Position numbers and translations under genes: made by a program. A stretch of DNA of 64,000 bases, taken from the NCBI GenBank assembly GCA_905250125.1, contig CAJNOL010000380.1:62001-126000 (forward strand). Direction: 5' to 3'. This DNA comes from Rotaria sordida (lineage: Eukaryota; Rotifera; Eurotatoria; Philodinida; Philodinidae). The notes under the pieces are model-generated. The model was given only the letters and a program-made list of their open reading frames with translations, ran no database searches and was not told the origin of the DNA. Within the stretch, counting starts at the first letter, position 1. Each line of letters starts with the position of its first letter. This document shows, in pieces, positions 12,518 through 26,130 of this stretch.

Positions 12518-14419
12518 TTAAATAAGCTTTAGGAAATATTCATAATGGAATTGAAAATAATATAACGAATGACGTCGTATGGCATCTCTATACCCTATGA
12601 CAATCATACCAACGTAAATATAATCAATCAATAAGTCTAGAAAAAATCATTTCAATGTGAAAAATTAGCCGAGGTAACGATTATTAGGTTAACATGTTAA
12701 ACCTACGATTAGTTTTGATTGGAAATTATTTCTTAACGAATCTACTTATTTCAACTGGACTGTTTGACAATTCTTCATAATTTATCATTATTAGAACACT
12801 CAAATGCATTATCTTCAAGGTTATTAACTATGAATTAAACAATTGTTAATCGATTATTTAAATATAAAAATCGGTTTAAAGAAAGGAACCCATCAATTAT
12901 TTTATCTAAAACCTGAACAACAACAATCATCGATTAGTTTTTCAATCTGATACTATTTATTAGATGATGATCATATGCCACAGTCTAGCTTGAACAGTTT
13001 CGTCAAACTGAACAATAACGTCAACCATCATCATCAGACAAGACTATCTAACAATAAATATTGACAATTTTTATTCTATAAATATATTATTTAACGTCAA
13101 TGTCAACAAAATGAATAAAGTTTATCTCATATAAAATATATTTATAATAATATTAGTATTATCACAAATAAAATATTATTTATCTATGCGACTGACTTCA
13201 AATCATCGAGATGAAACAATTTAACAAGATTTAATCGAACGTTAATATTGAGAATAGAAACTCAAATTATATCTTAGAAGTATATTTAAGAGAGAATCTA
13301 TATTCAGATTAGAAAATAAAACTATATCAAAACCTTATTAACAATATATTATAGAGATCATCTTATCAAACAAATACGTTTATAATATCTAACCGGTTAT
13401 TAGATTTTTCATTGTTCTATAATCAAATATTAATATAGATTTTTTTTTGTTTTGGATATTTTAATTTTAATTCTAATTAGTGTTCCCTAGATAAATATTT
13501 CCTTAAAAAAGTTCATTGTCTTATAGACTCTATAATACATCAGAATTGATCTAATCAATTATTATATTTAACTTGTTATTTAATAATTATTTATAATAAT
13601 TACTTTCGAATTGATACGAATGAAACCTATGCTTTTACAAATAAATAGTTATTCGATTTATTTGTTTTCAATGTCTCATAGGAGATTCAAAACATATTTA
13701 TATATGATTCGATCGTTTCTGTAAAATCATTGACGTCAAATAGACTTTATTTCAATTGAGAGATTATACCAAATAATGGTCGATTGATCAATATGTCAAC
13801 ACCAAAAATACTTTGCACAATTTCATCATTATGTCTAGTTCAATATTTCGAGTCTTATTCATAAACAGAAGATTAGACTATGTTTACATTCGAACTATAT
13901 TATTATTCTTTTTAGTTTTAAATCTATCATTAGAATCCTATCAATACAAAATTTAACAGTTTCTATTATATTAAATAAGAGAGTCTTAGTAGTATAGCGT
14001 TTAGTGTACCAGTTGCCACAAGGAGTCAAATATTTGTTAGGAGAATTTTCTAGATTTGTTAATAATTAGTGTTACTTTTTTGAAAACGTATATAGAAACT
14101 TTAACGTTCTCTTAGATGATCGATTTCCGAAAGGTATTGGATTATATTTATAGAGAGGAGTTGAAAAAGGTCGAACATAACTCTTTCAATCTCTTTACTT
14201 TTTATATTGAATATGAGAAAAAGTCTTTTCTATTTTAATTATTTTTTCTTTTAGAGGTCAAAATAATTTATAGACTTTTACGCACGTTATTTAAATAAAC
14301 TAATTAAATATCGAAGATTTCAGAGTTGATCAGGTATCATTTAATCTAGTTGTTGAAAATATTTTCTATAAAACCTAACTAAATAAATATTGTTGAACAT
14401 TGATATAACGGATTCTTAA
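12518..14419. other. no gene recognised
   Basis: AT-rich DNA with no convincing open frame, RNA gene or long repeat. Confidence 0.5.
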
Positions 14420-15200
14420 AGAAAAATAAATGCGGAAACCTCGGATATAAATCCGAGAGTTATGTGTACTGAAGAAAAGTGAATGAGAGAGATGAGTCAT
14501 CCGATGAATGTGTGGACATCAAAATTGTCCTGCCAAACCTTTTCTATAAACACTTCATTTCTATTGGTTACTGCTCAACCAATAGGATTTGGAGGAAGAT
14601 ACAGAGAAGATTTCAACTCTTCACCTTGATTTATCCTAAGAAACTCGTTTTTCCTATAACTTCATTTCTATTGGTCACTACTCAACCAATGGAATTTCGA
14701 GGCGAATGGAACACAGATTCGAGTTCTTCACCCAAGAAAACCTCGAACTATCATCTCTGTGATCGAAAGATAGACCTCTATTTATCGATCAATTAGAGCG
14801 TGGACAAAAACAAAATCGAATTCCATTTAATTATCTTTGCAATAGGTGAGTTAACTTTCTTGTTTCCTTATCTTTTATATACCATTTTGTAGCTCGTGAA
14901 ATTCTCTATCGAATGGTATATAATAGTTGTGGTCTTATTTGACTATTCAAGGAAAAGTTTTTAAGGAAAACAGAGAAGGGTCAATCTTCTCATAGGGAAA
15001 AATGACTATTTTTGCAATAACTCATCAATGGCTCGGCCAATCATTCTCATCTTCTTCTCTCGACCGAAACATTGTTAAGAAAAAACTGTGTAGAAAATTT
15101 GATCGGAATCGTATGAGTCTTTGAAGAGTTATCGTGTAAACGGCCGGCCGGACACAGTGACCGATTGTAGAGTGTATCAACTTTTTGAGTACACAAAAAG
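14420..15200. mobile_element. dispersed repeat, copy 1 (partner at 40557-41789)
   Basis: Starts GAAAAATAAATGCGGAAACC followed by a CTCGGAT/ATCCGAG hairpin and ends in a GAGTACACAAAAAG motif preceded by a GACCGATT block. Both ends and about 200 bp before the right end recur at 40557-41789, which defines the boundaries. The middle (14560-14720) holds two CCAAT-palindrome modules like those in 5711-7080. Hairpins near both ends, no obvious terminal repeat and no transposase would fit a rolling-circle-type non-autonomous element, but this is inference. Confidence 0.6.
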
Positions 15201-15309
15201 AACTCCATCAACAATAAAAATATTTCTTTTTGGAAAAAAAAACTTTCATTCAATTCTATGAAAAACAAAAAAAACAAAGAATAAGAAATTTGATTTTTTT
15301 TCTTATAAA

Positions 15310-18300
15310 TCTTGTTGAGAATCAATTGACATTGTTGACAAATTATCATTTTGTTTATCATCATTTGAATCAATTTCTCTAAAGAAATTTATTTCATTTA
15401 AATATAAATAAGTAAATTACTTGTTATAATGATAATCAATTGTTAAAAGCATTCCTTTTAATGTATCAATAGAATAATAATCAATTGATGGAAATAGATA
15501 ATCTGGTGTTGTTAATAATTATAATATAAGATATTAACTATAGATAGAAATAAAGACAAACGTTGTTCATTAAGATAATTTATTCTTTTATTTTATTTTG
15601 TTAAATAATCAAAATATATTTGTTTATTAACGAAATATTTCTGATTATCATTGTTGAGATTGACCATTTAGATTTGGTAAAATAGTTCTTTCTTCATTTG
15701 ATACTTCTAATTTTCCATTTATTGGAATTAAATATTTATCATTATCATCATCAACAAATGTTTTTAAACCCTAAAAACACAAAATATTTTTGTTTTTTAT
15801 TAAATTTAATTGAAAGTCTGAAAACTAATATTGATATATAAAAAATGTTGTTAAAAGAAAAGATAATATTATTTGAAAATTTATTTCGAATAAATCTAAA
15901 AAATTCTTAAATAGATTTTTTTCCTAAATCGATTTGACAAATATTTTTCTTTTATTTTTCTTTTTATTGTTATTCTTAATATAAGAGATAATATTATTTT
16001 TTAAAATGTTTATCTATTTAAGTCTCAATTTGATTTCGGTGACGTTAACCGAAAGAAAAATTGATGTCAAATATATTCTTTCTAAACAATGTTTAACGTT
16101 AATGTTAGGAATTCTAGATCGAGTTAACTAGAGTTGGTAAACTATTGTCGATATATGATTATAAAGGATAAATGCATTCTATTAACAAGATTATTTTTCA
16201 AATTTATCAACGTTCTTCGAACAGATTTTTTCAATTTTTTTTTTAATTGTAACATTTTATTATATTTCTAAAGATAATTATTAGATTTAATATACGAATG
16301 ATGATTCTCATCATTATTAATGACAAATTTATTTTTCATTCTCTTTATATAATTAAAAAAAATCATTGTTAACTAATCAAATAATTGTTTGAATTATTTC
16401 TAATAAAATATATCGTTATTCGAGTCTATTAAAAGAGATTTATTATTGATTGAAACATTTATTTTCCATTCGTTTAGCGCGTGCTCAGTGTGTCAAGGAT
16501 TGTTTTCTATGAAAATGAGAATAAACTATAATGATACTATTCATTTTAAGTGAAGGATGTCTTTAACGAATGACCATTTATTTCTATATAATAAGTCTAT
16601 ATAATAACACTGAGATTTCTTAGTTAAATAATCGTTTGAATAAGAATTTAAATTCTATAATATAGACAAATATTATATTTAAATAGATAAGTAATAATTG
16701 TACGTCTATGAAAACAAATTTATATGATAAATGATGATTCGAAAATAAAAATTTCTCTTCGAATAGAATTTAATGATAAATATTTTTTTATAAAAACACG
16801 AAAAAGATGAGATGATGAGATTGAAAAAAGTTGATTTGATCATATGACTCAATCTATGATTATATTATCCAATGATAAAATCTATAAAAAGAATGATGGT
16901 ATAGAAATCAATTCAATTTGATAATATCTCATCACTGATTTTATTTGAACAAAATAATAATCTATCGTTTAAGAATATATTTTATAATAAAATAAAAATA
17001 AATTAAATTAAATAACCTATTGTGGAATATAAAAAATGAATTGAGAATGTTGAAAATGAATAAATGAAGATGATTTTATATTTTGTATATATCTACCTCC
17101 TGTCACATCTCGAAATAATCAACTTTTACCTAAATGACATTTTACATCAGAAAATCAATAAAAATCAACTAAACATTTTTTTAATTAAAAAAAAAAATTG
17201 ATTTTAAAATAAAACTTACGAAAACTTTTATGAAATAAAGCAAGAAAAGATGATCTTGGATCGTTGAGCTAGAGCATCAACATCCCATGAAAATGATTTA
17301 ATAAATTGTCGATTTAAACAATTTGATAAATAAACTAATGTTTTATGACAAATAAGAATTAAATAAAATATATTCAACGTTTATTATTTCGATCAAAATG
17401 AGAAAAACAACGTCAATATTCATAATCAGACTCATTATTTAAATCATTTGTTTTATCAATCGAATTCCTAACTATATCTTCAAATGAACAACATAAATTT
17501 ATTTGATTTGAATCAGATTATTTATAATAAGATAATGGTAAACTTGAATATCAACGATTTGTATAACCAGATAAACAACGGCAATGATATATACCTTCGA
17601 CACATAACAATATTTTTAGTTTTTTTTATTCCGAACATTTTATTCATTATTCAATTAGATTTTACATATTCTTTTATTTAACATTTATTCTCAATTAATT
17701 CTTAACAATTAATTATAGAAATATTTCTATAGTTAACTCAGTCAAAAATTAGTCAGAGTGATAGTGTTAATACGATCTAATAATCTTTAATAAACGTTTT
17801 TCTCAATATACTCTTCAAGAGAAAAGAATAGTCGATTGTTTCTATCCGATTTTATAATAGTTTTATTTATCTAATTATGATAACAATAGAACGATAAGAA
17901 CTCTTTTATTTCTATGTATCACGATTACACAAATGGTAGTGAATATTTTTCGAATAACTTCTCATATAAATAAGATAGAGAATTGAAATTTTTATCGTTG
18001 AAAATAAAAGATGAAGATGCATCGAAACATATTTTATCCATTTTTCTAATATTCATTTTTCAAGTACTTTTATTCGATTTTCTGACGCTCAAAAAAAAAA
18101 AAAAATCTTCTTTTTTATAAAGAAAAGAGAATTCTAAGCTGCACTAAAGTACATATTATTCATCTAAGATTTCCGTAGTTTGTAGATCTTCGATTATTGA
18201 TTTGAATCTATACTTTATTATTGAACAATTCACTGTAAACAACTTTCCGGATAGGTTTCCTCTGAAAAAACGTTAATTGAAAAGATTATTAAAAAAATCA

Positions 18301-20650
18301 GATGATGAAACCTTCTAATAGACGATTTGATGTATCTTCATCTTCTCTTTCCAACAGTGAAAAGCACAATACTCTATCTTGTTTTTAACAAAAGTTATTC
18401 AAAAAAAGACTTATCTGCCCTCTTTTAAAAGTGACCGTTAGGTAACCGCGAAACATAGGAAGAAAACAGTTCTTATCGTTCTATTGTTATTATAATTAGA
18501 TAAATAAAACTATGATAAAATCGGATAGAAACAATCGACTATTCTTTTCTCTTCAAAACTATATTGAGAAAAAGTTTGTTAAAGATTATTAGATGGTATT
18601 AACACTATCACTCTGACTAATTTTTGACTGAGTTCAGTATAGAAATATTTCTATTTATAAAATAATTCTTTTAACTGATAAAAGTTGAAATTTGAATTAT
18701 ATTCTCGAATATAATAGAAATTCTCGAGATTGAAATCTCGAGAATTCTTATCAATAAAATGTCGATATTATTTTTTCATCTAATTTGATAGATAATTAGA
18801 TTTCAATTTTCAATTAAAATAATAAAATAATAAAAAATTTACTTTTTATTGTATTTTATGTAATAAAAGTCGAAATTTAAATAAATCCATAATTTCCAGT
18901 TGTTGCTAATTGAAGTTTATTTGGATGAAATCAGATTTTATTTAATGTTTATTGTCGATGTGGATACATAATTGTTGGATTTAATTCAAATATTTATTTT
19001 CGAGATAAATTAAAATAAATATCTAAACAATAAAATCTTCCTGATTATTTGTTTGATTAAATATCGAAAATTTAAGTTTTCTTTCATTAAGATAATCATT
19101 TTTATTAGAATTAGATCAACGTTCTTCAAAACTAACTAACCATTTATCTTAATTATATAACAAATTAAGAAAAATATTCTTAAATGAAAACCTGTTCGAT
19201 CAATAGCTAAACGTTTAATATCTGTAAAAAGACATTGATCAGTTATATCGTTTGGTGAAACATCATTTTCTTGAACAATATCCAACTTAACAAGAAAAAA
19301 CAAAATATTATTTTTATTTATAAATTTCAAAAAATCTTTTGTTATTCTTGATTACATAATAAAGTAATTTTCCGTTATTAATTGAGATAAATTGAAGATA
19401 AGCAGGTTTTCCACTATTCAGAACAATTGATTCTTGACGCATAACACGTATGAATATCTTTAAATAAATATTTAGTTATTTATATTATTTTTAATTATTT
19501 TTAATATGGATAAAGAGAATTTTCATAAAATAAATTTATTTTTATGATAAAAGTCTTATTATCAAATAGAATAAATAATCATTATCGAACCTTTATTTAT
19601 TTATTTATCATAGAATAACAATATTAACTAGGATATTTACATTTTAAATATACCGAATTTTTACCGTTTTTAGCTAAACAAAAATCAAATCAATAATATT
19701 TGAAAATCTTTAAAAGTTGAAAACTATCTCTTGAAATCATGAAAATGATTTCAACTTTTGTTGAAAATGATTTTTCCTAAATAATTATGAAAATAAATGA
19801 GAAAGAAAAGAAGATCCTTGTCAAAGATTTCTATTGTAAATCATAATAGAAAATCTAGGTTATTCTTTTCTAGAACGATAAATAATTAACTCTATATATA
19901 TTTAAAAAACAAAAACAACAATAAATCATCTTGGATATTCTAGCAATTTTTCAATAATATTCTTTTCTCTATCAATGATAGACTTCTGCAACTTTTTTAT
20001 AATGAAAAAAAAAAAAAAAAAAAAAACAACTCAAGGAAAATTTTGTTTTTATTTTTACCAGCTGGTAAAGAAGCTTGTTGAGGAAGAAACATATGATTAA
20101 TTCCACTGATTGTTTGTTGAATTGATAAATTACTTCCAATAACATGAAGACCTAAAAAAAAAAGGAAGATTTATTTGAATAAAAAAAGCGAGTAAAAAAA
20201 TCGAATTATCTTCATGAGTAGATACATAAAATGTTTGATAATTTGATGAACTAAGATGAATTATTGGTGCACCAACTCGTGGTCGAAATGTTCGTTCACT
20301 TTTTCGATAAACCCATTTAACAAGTACACATTCATTACCACCAGATAATAACATATCAACCTTTTATATTTAAAGAAATTTAAAAAAAAAAAAAACGAAC
20401 CATCAAATGAAAATGCTAAACAAAGAACAGGTAATGAATGCCAATGTAAATATGATATTGTTGGTTCTTTATTTGTTGAATTTATAAAATTCTGTCTAAA
20501 AATAAAAAATAGAAATTATTTAAATATATAAGAATAAAATAAATTTCTGACCAAAGAGCAATTCGAGGAGATTGTGTTCCTAATGCAACAGATTCTTTAT
20601 TTGGATGAATTTGTTTAGATGTTATCTTATCATGATATGATTAATATTTA
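15310..20650 (-). pseudogene. WDR75: WDR75-like WD40 protein (U3 snoRNP / rRNA processing), decayed
   Basis: WDR75 (yeast Nan1/Utp17) is a nucleolar WD40 protein of the small-subunit processome. Exons recognised 5' to 3' on the minus strand: about 20640-20551 (HPNKESVALGTQSPRIALW, a WD repeat end), 20500-20400 (YLHWHSLPVLCLAFSFDG), 20360-20210 (LLSGGNECVLVKW...PRVGAPIIHLS), 20153-20060, 19460-19380 (VLNSGKPAYLQF), 19290-19130 (YNLDIVQEND), 19130-18880, about 17480-17230, 15776-15655 and 15530-15320. The acidic tail QQDL ends the protein. The order matches animal WDR75. In-frame TGA (18931-18933) and TAA (18949-18951) sit within PHRQ*TLNKI*FHPNK, and several other frames are broken. A foldback element interrupts it at 17715-18654. 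First exons beyond 20650 were not identified. Identity confident; exon edges approximate. Confidence 0.75.
17715..18654. mobile_element. foldback element inside the WDR75 relic
   Basis: Left arm about 17715-17905 and right arm about 18468-18654 are inverted copies of roughly 185 nt. Both have ATAGAAATATTTCTATA at the outer edge and CAAAAATTAGTCAGAGTGAT next to it. The spacer (about 560 bp) is AT-rich and contains a TATCTTGTTTTTAACAAAAG motif at about 18375, shared with other MITEs of the window. No coding capacity. Its position between two WDR75 exon remnants suggests insertion into an intron or into the already dead gene. Confidence 0.75.
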
Positions 20651-23600
20651 ATTTGATTATTTAATATATTTAATATATATATTATTGTTCGAACAATATT
20701 TATAAATACAGATATTTCACCCGTTTAATTATAATAATTATATTTATTCAATATTAATTAAAATAAATTACTTTTTTTGTAAAATAAAATTGATTTTGGT
20801 AAACATGGAACGTTTATCAAATAAAATAATAGGTTTTAGATTTATTAAGAATTGATTCAATTCGATAAAGATAATATACTTAAATAATAAAAGATTTTTT
20901 TTTAATATAAATATAATATTTACCAAATAGATATAAACCTGAATTAACGATTGAATATAAATCAATTATTTTAAATTCAACTTTTATTGTCTAAATAAAA
21001 CAATTTTGAAATAGATTATTCGTGTGTATGTGTGTTTTTTTTCATAATTAAACTGATATCTCATTTATCCTTTTGTTTTTTTTTTCAAACGTTATTAAAT
21101 CTTATGAAAATCGATCACTGATTATTGGACGAGACTTTTCTGTATTCAGACTTATATATAATCAATATAATAGAAAAAAAAAACAAGACGAGAATGAATG
21201 TTTTAGTCGAATAGTTGAGAAAAGATTTGTCAAGATAAATTTAAAACAAAGAATTTATCATTCGTCTAGAAATGTTGTCAAAGATCGAATTCGTTCTATA
21301 GGACATGAGACATCGAACCGATTTAAATCTTCTTGTTTTTTGAAAAAGTCGAAATTATTTTAGTTGTTAATAATGAGAATCATTTTATTTAATCTTAATG
21401 TCAAATAGAGAATTTAAATTTCGAAAGAATTTTTTTAATTTAAATATTCTTCGAGAAGAATTCAAATAGATACGTTGATTTATTTCGAAAACTAATTCTT
21501 ATCTCGTTCTATTTATCAGATATAAATCAAATTAAAAACAATTTTATATTATCGTTACATAATCAAGTGTTACTCGAGATTGAGAATGATAGAGATCATT
21601 GACCAGTTAAATAAGAGCATCCTCTATATATTCATAGGTGAAATAGTCAACGTTATTCGATATTTTAATGGTTACCGTCCTACAATCTGATCAATAACTA
21701 CTAATAAACTAGTCAACGTTTTTTTTTTTTTCGAAAAATCCTTTTCATCGATCATAAAACATCGGTGAACAAGATCAATCGTATTTTAAAATTTCTTGTT
21801 CAAACTTGTTATCGAATCTTGACCAGTAAAATGATGAAAGATTTAAATAAATGTTTACCTTAAACGATTAGTCGAATAACAGTTTTCAATTATCTCAATA
21901 AATTCAATTCGAAACGATAAACAAAAGATTGATAAAGAGTGTCTCATTTCAAAGTATCATTATCTGAGAAGATCATCTCATTTAATCACAATCGACCTTT
22001 TACTATAAATGATTGTCAAAATCTAATTTATTCGAACAATTTAATATTTGACTATGTTTAATAGAAAAAATTGCCTCATTGAATATATATAGAGATAAAG
22101 AATATATTCTAAATAAATAGAAATTTATAATATCAATATAATATTCAGATAATCACCAATCAACCTAAATATATTCAATCGAACGATCGACAACGTTGAT
22201 TTACTCTTCTATAGTCAAATATGAGTTAAATCGAACGATGTCAACAACTCATAACAAAACAAAAAAAAACAAGTAAATCAACAAGATTTTTCTCTGTTCA
22301 ACAGATCAAACATTCGAAAAAAAAACAAAATAAAACTAATCAAGTTGAATGTAGTGAATTTGTCTGGAAATAGTTTCGATTTGAATCAAATTTGAGATGA
22401 TTTCGAGTATTATTGTTAAGAAGAAAAAAACTTCTGGAAATCGAGATATAGAACGGAGATAAACCATTGAGAAACGTTAACATTTTATCTTTAACTTTAA
22501 TCGAATAGTCAATAAAATAAAGTTGATTATATAAAATAGATTTGAACTATTTTGTTAAATATCTGATTAATAGATAAAGTTAATATCTATTTCTATCAAT
22601 TATAAGATTATTCATTGTTCAGTTTAATAGAAGAATATTAAAATAAACTCAATTCTTCTTTAACATTTACGGTTGACTCAATCCCATATGAAAGAGTAAC
22701 GTCTTTTTTTTAATGAAATTTTTTAATAAAAAAAAAACAAAAAAAAGTACATGAATAAGAATTCGATCTTCATAATCCTAAACATTGATAATACCATTTT
22801 GTTGTGCAAGACATAACTAATATATAAATAAAATAAAAAAAATTCTTATTTAGTATAATATTGTTGATAATATAAAATGATAAAATTTCAAATAGTTGAA
22901 GTTGGTTATTTGGATTGATTGATTGAGGGAGAATTATTTGTTGATAATTTCAATTTGAATTCTGATTAATTTATCTTAAATATTCTCCTCTTTTAACAAT
23001 CCATAGATAAATAAATCCATCACCAATTGTAAATATATATATAAATTAAAAGATATTAATTTTATTTTAAAAAGTAAATACTTACTTTCAATCTGATTAT
23101 ACAAGTCGACGATATTTCGTTATTCTACCAATACCAACATTGACGAATCTTTTATTTTTTCTTTTCTTTTTTCTTATAAGTCAATCTAAAATATAAAACA
23201 AAAGAATTTTTTTAAAAATTTGCCCATTAAAATTTAATTTTATATTCTAGTTGAAAAAAGAAATCAAAAAAAACCGATTGAAGTTCGAAATGGTACTATA
23301 TATATATCGAAACAAAATAAATCTTCTTCGATCGTTATTTAATAAAATAAATATCAATATTATGAAATCAATTTATTAATATACACCGTTTTTTGTTTTT
23401 TTTTCTTTTATAAATAATTGATAAAATAACATTCGACTATATCGAATGTTGTTTATCCTTCTCAACATTGAAACTAGATTATTTTCAATAATATTATCAT
23501 AAATAATTGTTATTCGAACGATTATATTTAATAGAATATCAATCTAGATAAGAGTTTCACCTTCTATAATCGATTTATTCTGATATTGAGATGTATAAAA

Positions 23601-24121
23601 AATGATATTCTTATATATATATAGATGACGATATTAAATAATATGAGAAAATCTCTTAGAAAAATTTATAAAAATATGAAATGAAGAAGAATTTTATTCG
23701 ATTTTTTTTTCTTATATAAATAAATAAAAAATCGGAATAAATTCTCGAAAACGATTGTTCTAGATGATTTGTTTAAATAATATTTCGATTGATATATAGA
23801 ATAATTCGATATTTTATATAGAATTCTATCAACAACAGTAACAAATAATCATTTTCGATTAACATTACACTTTTCTTATTTTCTTGGTTTTTTTTACAAG
23901 ATTTCGGAAAAATAAAAGAAAAAAAAACAGAAAAGATCTATAGAAATCTAATCAGTCTATTTCTACTTGTTGTTGTTGTTTTTTCTATTAAATCTTTGTG
24001 GAAGGGAATTGAAGAAAAAAATTTGTAATTATAAATGAGTAATATGTTTTATTTTAGTCTAAAAGTAAAGCTAATTGAGTGATTATGTTTGTCAAGGAAT
24101 TTGTTTAACTTGTTGGAAACA
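20651..24121. other. no confident gene; possible minus-strand remnants
   Basis: AT-rich. Short coding-like pieces on the minus strand, for example KPIILFDKRSMFTK at about 20800-20860 (possibly a WDR75 first exon) and RFVNVGIGRITKYRR at about 23100-23160, are too short to name. The open frame at 21073-21363 (plus) has no recognised motif. I see no RNA gene or large repeat. Confidence 0.4.
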
Positions 24122-24825
24122 TTATTGTAAAGTATCTTTTTCTTGTTTATCTCTAATTGATTGTTTAACTTGATTTATAATCGAATTAATCATATTTATT
24201 CTTTCAAAATCTTTTCCTGCATTTTCTAAAGCAACGTTGATTATCTAATCGACGTTTAACAGCTTCAGAGATTTGTTTAAGTTTTTGTCGATATTATCTT
24301 TCTAATCCCATATTAATTATATATTTTCGTGGTTCAGTGTTATTTTCCAATAGTTTTAGGACGTTCTAACGATTCTTCATAGGCATGGAACATTTATCCA
24401 GGCATTGATTTTGAATAATTAACAATTGAATTCTATCTATCAACTTCTTCTTGATGCCAACCACGAAAAACATTTCCAACTGTTGGACCAAGTCTAGAAA
24501 AAAATTATTATTATTATTATTTTTTTTTAATTAAAATAATAATATTTATATCTATTTACTTTTTAACAACAGTAATGACAGTTGCAGCTAAAATAAGATA
24601 TAGAGTAAAATCATATAATAAAACAATATATTCTTTACTAAAACCATAAATAAGTAAACCATAGAAAAACATATATGCTACAGTAACATCAGTTTTTTCA
24701 TAAAAAAAATCAAAACGATGATTCAGGTACAGAATACCATCGAACTGAATTTGGTGATTTACGAAGTTTATATGTAGGATAATTAACTAAATCACGTTGA
24801 GGCCATTGATGATATACCAGCGATA
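24122..24825 (-). pseudogene. ATP5PB: mitochondrial ATP synthase subunit b, decayed
   Basis: Subunit b is the peripheral stalk of the F1Fo ATP synthase in the mitochondrial inner membrane. Minus-strand translation from about 24825 gives VNYPTYKLRKSPNSVRWYS, then FFYEKTDVTVAYMFFYGLL and IYGFSKEYI, matching the N-terminal domain and membrane hairpin of animal subunit b. An intron at 24494-24559 (66 nt, GTAAAT...CTAG) joins VVKK to LGPTVGNVFRGWHQEEVDR. The C-terminal helix DFERINMINSIINQVKQSI and DKQEKDTLQ ends at TAA 24122-24124. In-frame stops (TGA 24710-24712, TAG 24433-24435, TAA after SMPG, more in the middle helix) make it non-functional as read. The presequence start was not located. Confidence 0.75.
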
Positions 24826-25117
24826 CTTTTCATTATTTGTCAACTGTATGCAAATATAGATGACTGTCTTTCGCTTGCATGCAAAAACAGAATTTGTTGA
24901 TAGATGAGTTTTTTAATCATATTTTGCGCCCATAATATTCCACGTTTTCACTGTATCATATAGAATAGATGTTGATAGTATCAATGATTTAACATCAGTT
25001 TCTATAGAGAAACATGTTTCCTAATATGTTTTCCGTTGAAATACATTTACTATCAATATAATTTTAGTTATGCACGTATGTAATGATGTAAAATTAAAAT
25101 TGAATGAATCCTCAATA

Positions 25118-25131
25118 GGGTGTGGGTGTGG
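25118..25131 (+). repeat. interstitial TGTGGG telomere-like tract
   Basis: GGGTGTGGGTGTGG, two to three units of the bdelloid-type telomere repeat TGTGGG in non-coding AT-rich DNA. Similar tracts occur at 37099-37145, 51698-51759, 56743-56760 and 63482-63503. Confidence 0.5.
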
Positions 25132-25734
25132 ATGCATGAGTTATATGAATCTAATATGTATCTCTTCAATTTGGTCTAATTACTATTTATTCATATACAC
25201 CTATTGTTTGACAACAATGAATGAATTGAAACTAGGAGTTTCGACTAAACTTGCGAAAAATTTATCTTGCAGATCGAATTGTAAAGGTTACATTATGAAA
25301 AGTTCTCGAAAAGAAGTTTTGATCTTTATAAGATTATGATTTCAAGATAATGGATGATTTTGATTGATGCATAATATTTCATCAGAAGTTTATTTTAAAA
25401 TAACATACATTCTAAAGTTTAGATGAAATTATTGTTGATTATATCTTCACAATCAACCGTTTTTTTCAGTATCTCCAAAACAACATGAAAATCAAAGCTC
25501 AATACCTCACAAACAACAATTATGATATTTGTGTATGCTCAGACTAATCGTTTTTGCTATTTTTTCACCCACAATCACGATGAAAGAAAAACTGATTCAG
25601 CAACTATAACGTGTGATACATGTCTTCAATGACGAAGCACGATGTGAGCAGCTTTCTTTGCTTGAATCACTTGTTACCTGACAGCAATATATTGAGCATG
25701 TAAACAACGTTGTTCGATGGTTAGTTCAAAAAAA

Positions 25735-26130
25735 AGTCGAATCGAATTTTCTTGTCATTTTGTTCACATTATTATCATGTCGATCACAGGCAGAAAGAAA
25801 ATAATCGAATTAACAATGTGCCTGTGTTGATTTCTTTTTCGTTCTTGTCAAAAAGAGAAAAACTTCGCTTTGAAAGAATCAAAGAAAACTAAACAATGTA
25901 TGAAACAACGTATCGAATGTAATGGCACTTAAGTCATTGTACAGATGAAAAGTAAACGAAAGTTGGAAAGAATAACAATAGAATAAATGACGCTGTTAGA
26001 TTTTTTCTCTTTTGTTTACTGTTAATAAGCCTATTTTCAATTGAAACGAGGTGGAGTTTATCGTTAAGTGTCCACAAAAAAATCAACCATATTTTACATC
26101 GTAGCAATATCTAGAAAAAAAAAATAAAAG
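25735..26130 (+). repeat. duplicate of the ART-TPR upstream region, without a gene
   Basis: This segment is clearly homologous to 29290-29690, directly upstream of the ART-TPR gene. Shared, in order: a TTTCGTTCTTG motif, an A-rich tract after GAATC, a perfect word of over 35 nt starting ACGAAAGTTGGAAAG (25957 and 29513), a TTTTCAATT block, and ATCTAGAAA at the end. After 26130 the similarity stops and no ART or TPR coding remnant is seen. It is either a solo promoter left after gene loss or a dispersed repeat that the ART gene has taken up. Confidence 0.6.

Noticed and set aside
15047..15373. 108-codon minus-strand open frame
   Set aside because: It runs from the last WDR75 exon into the dispersed repeat at 14420-15200 and has no domain; chance frame.
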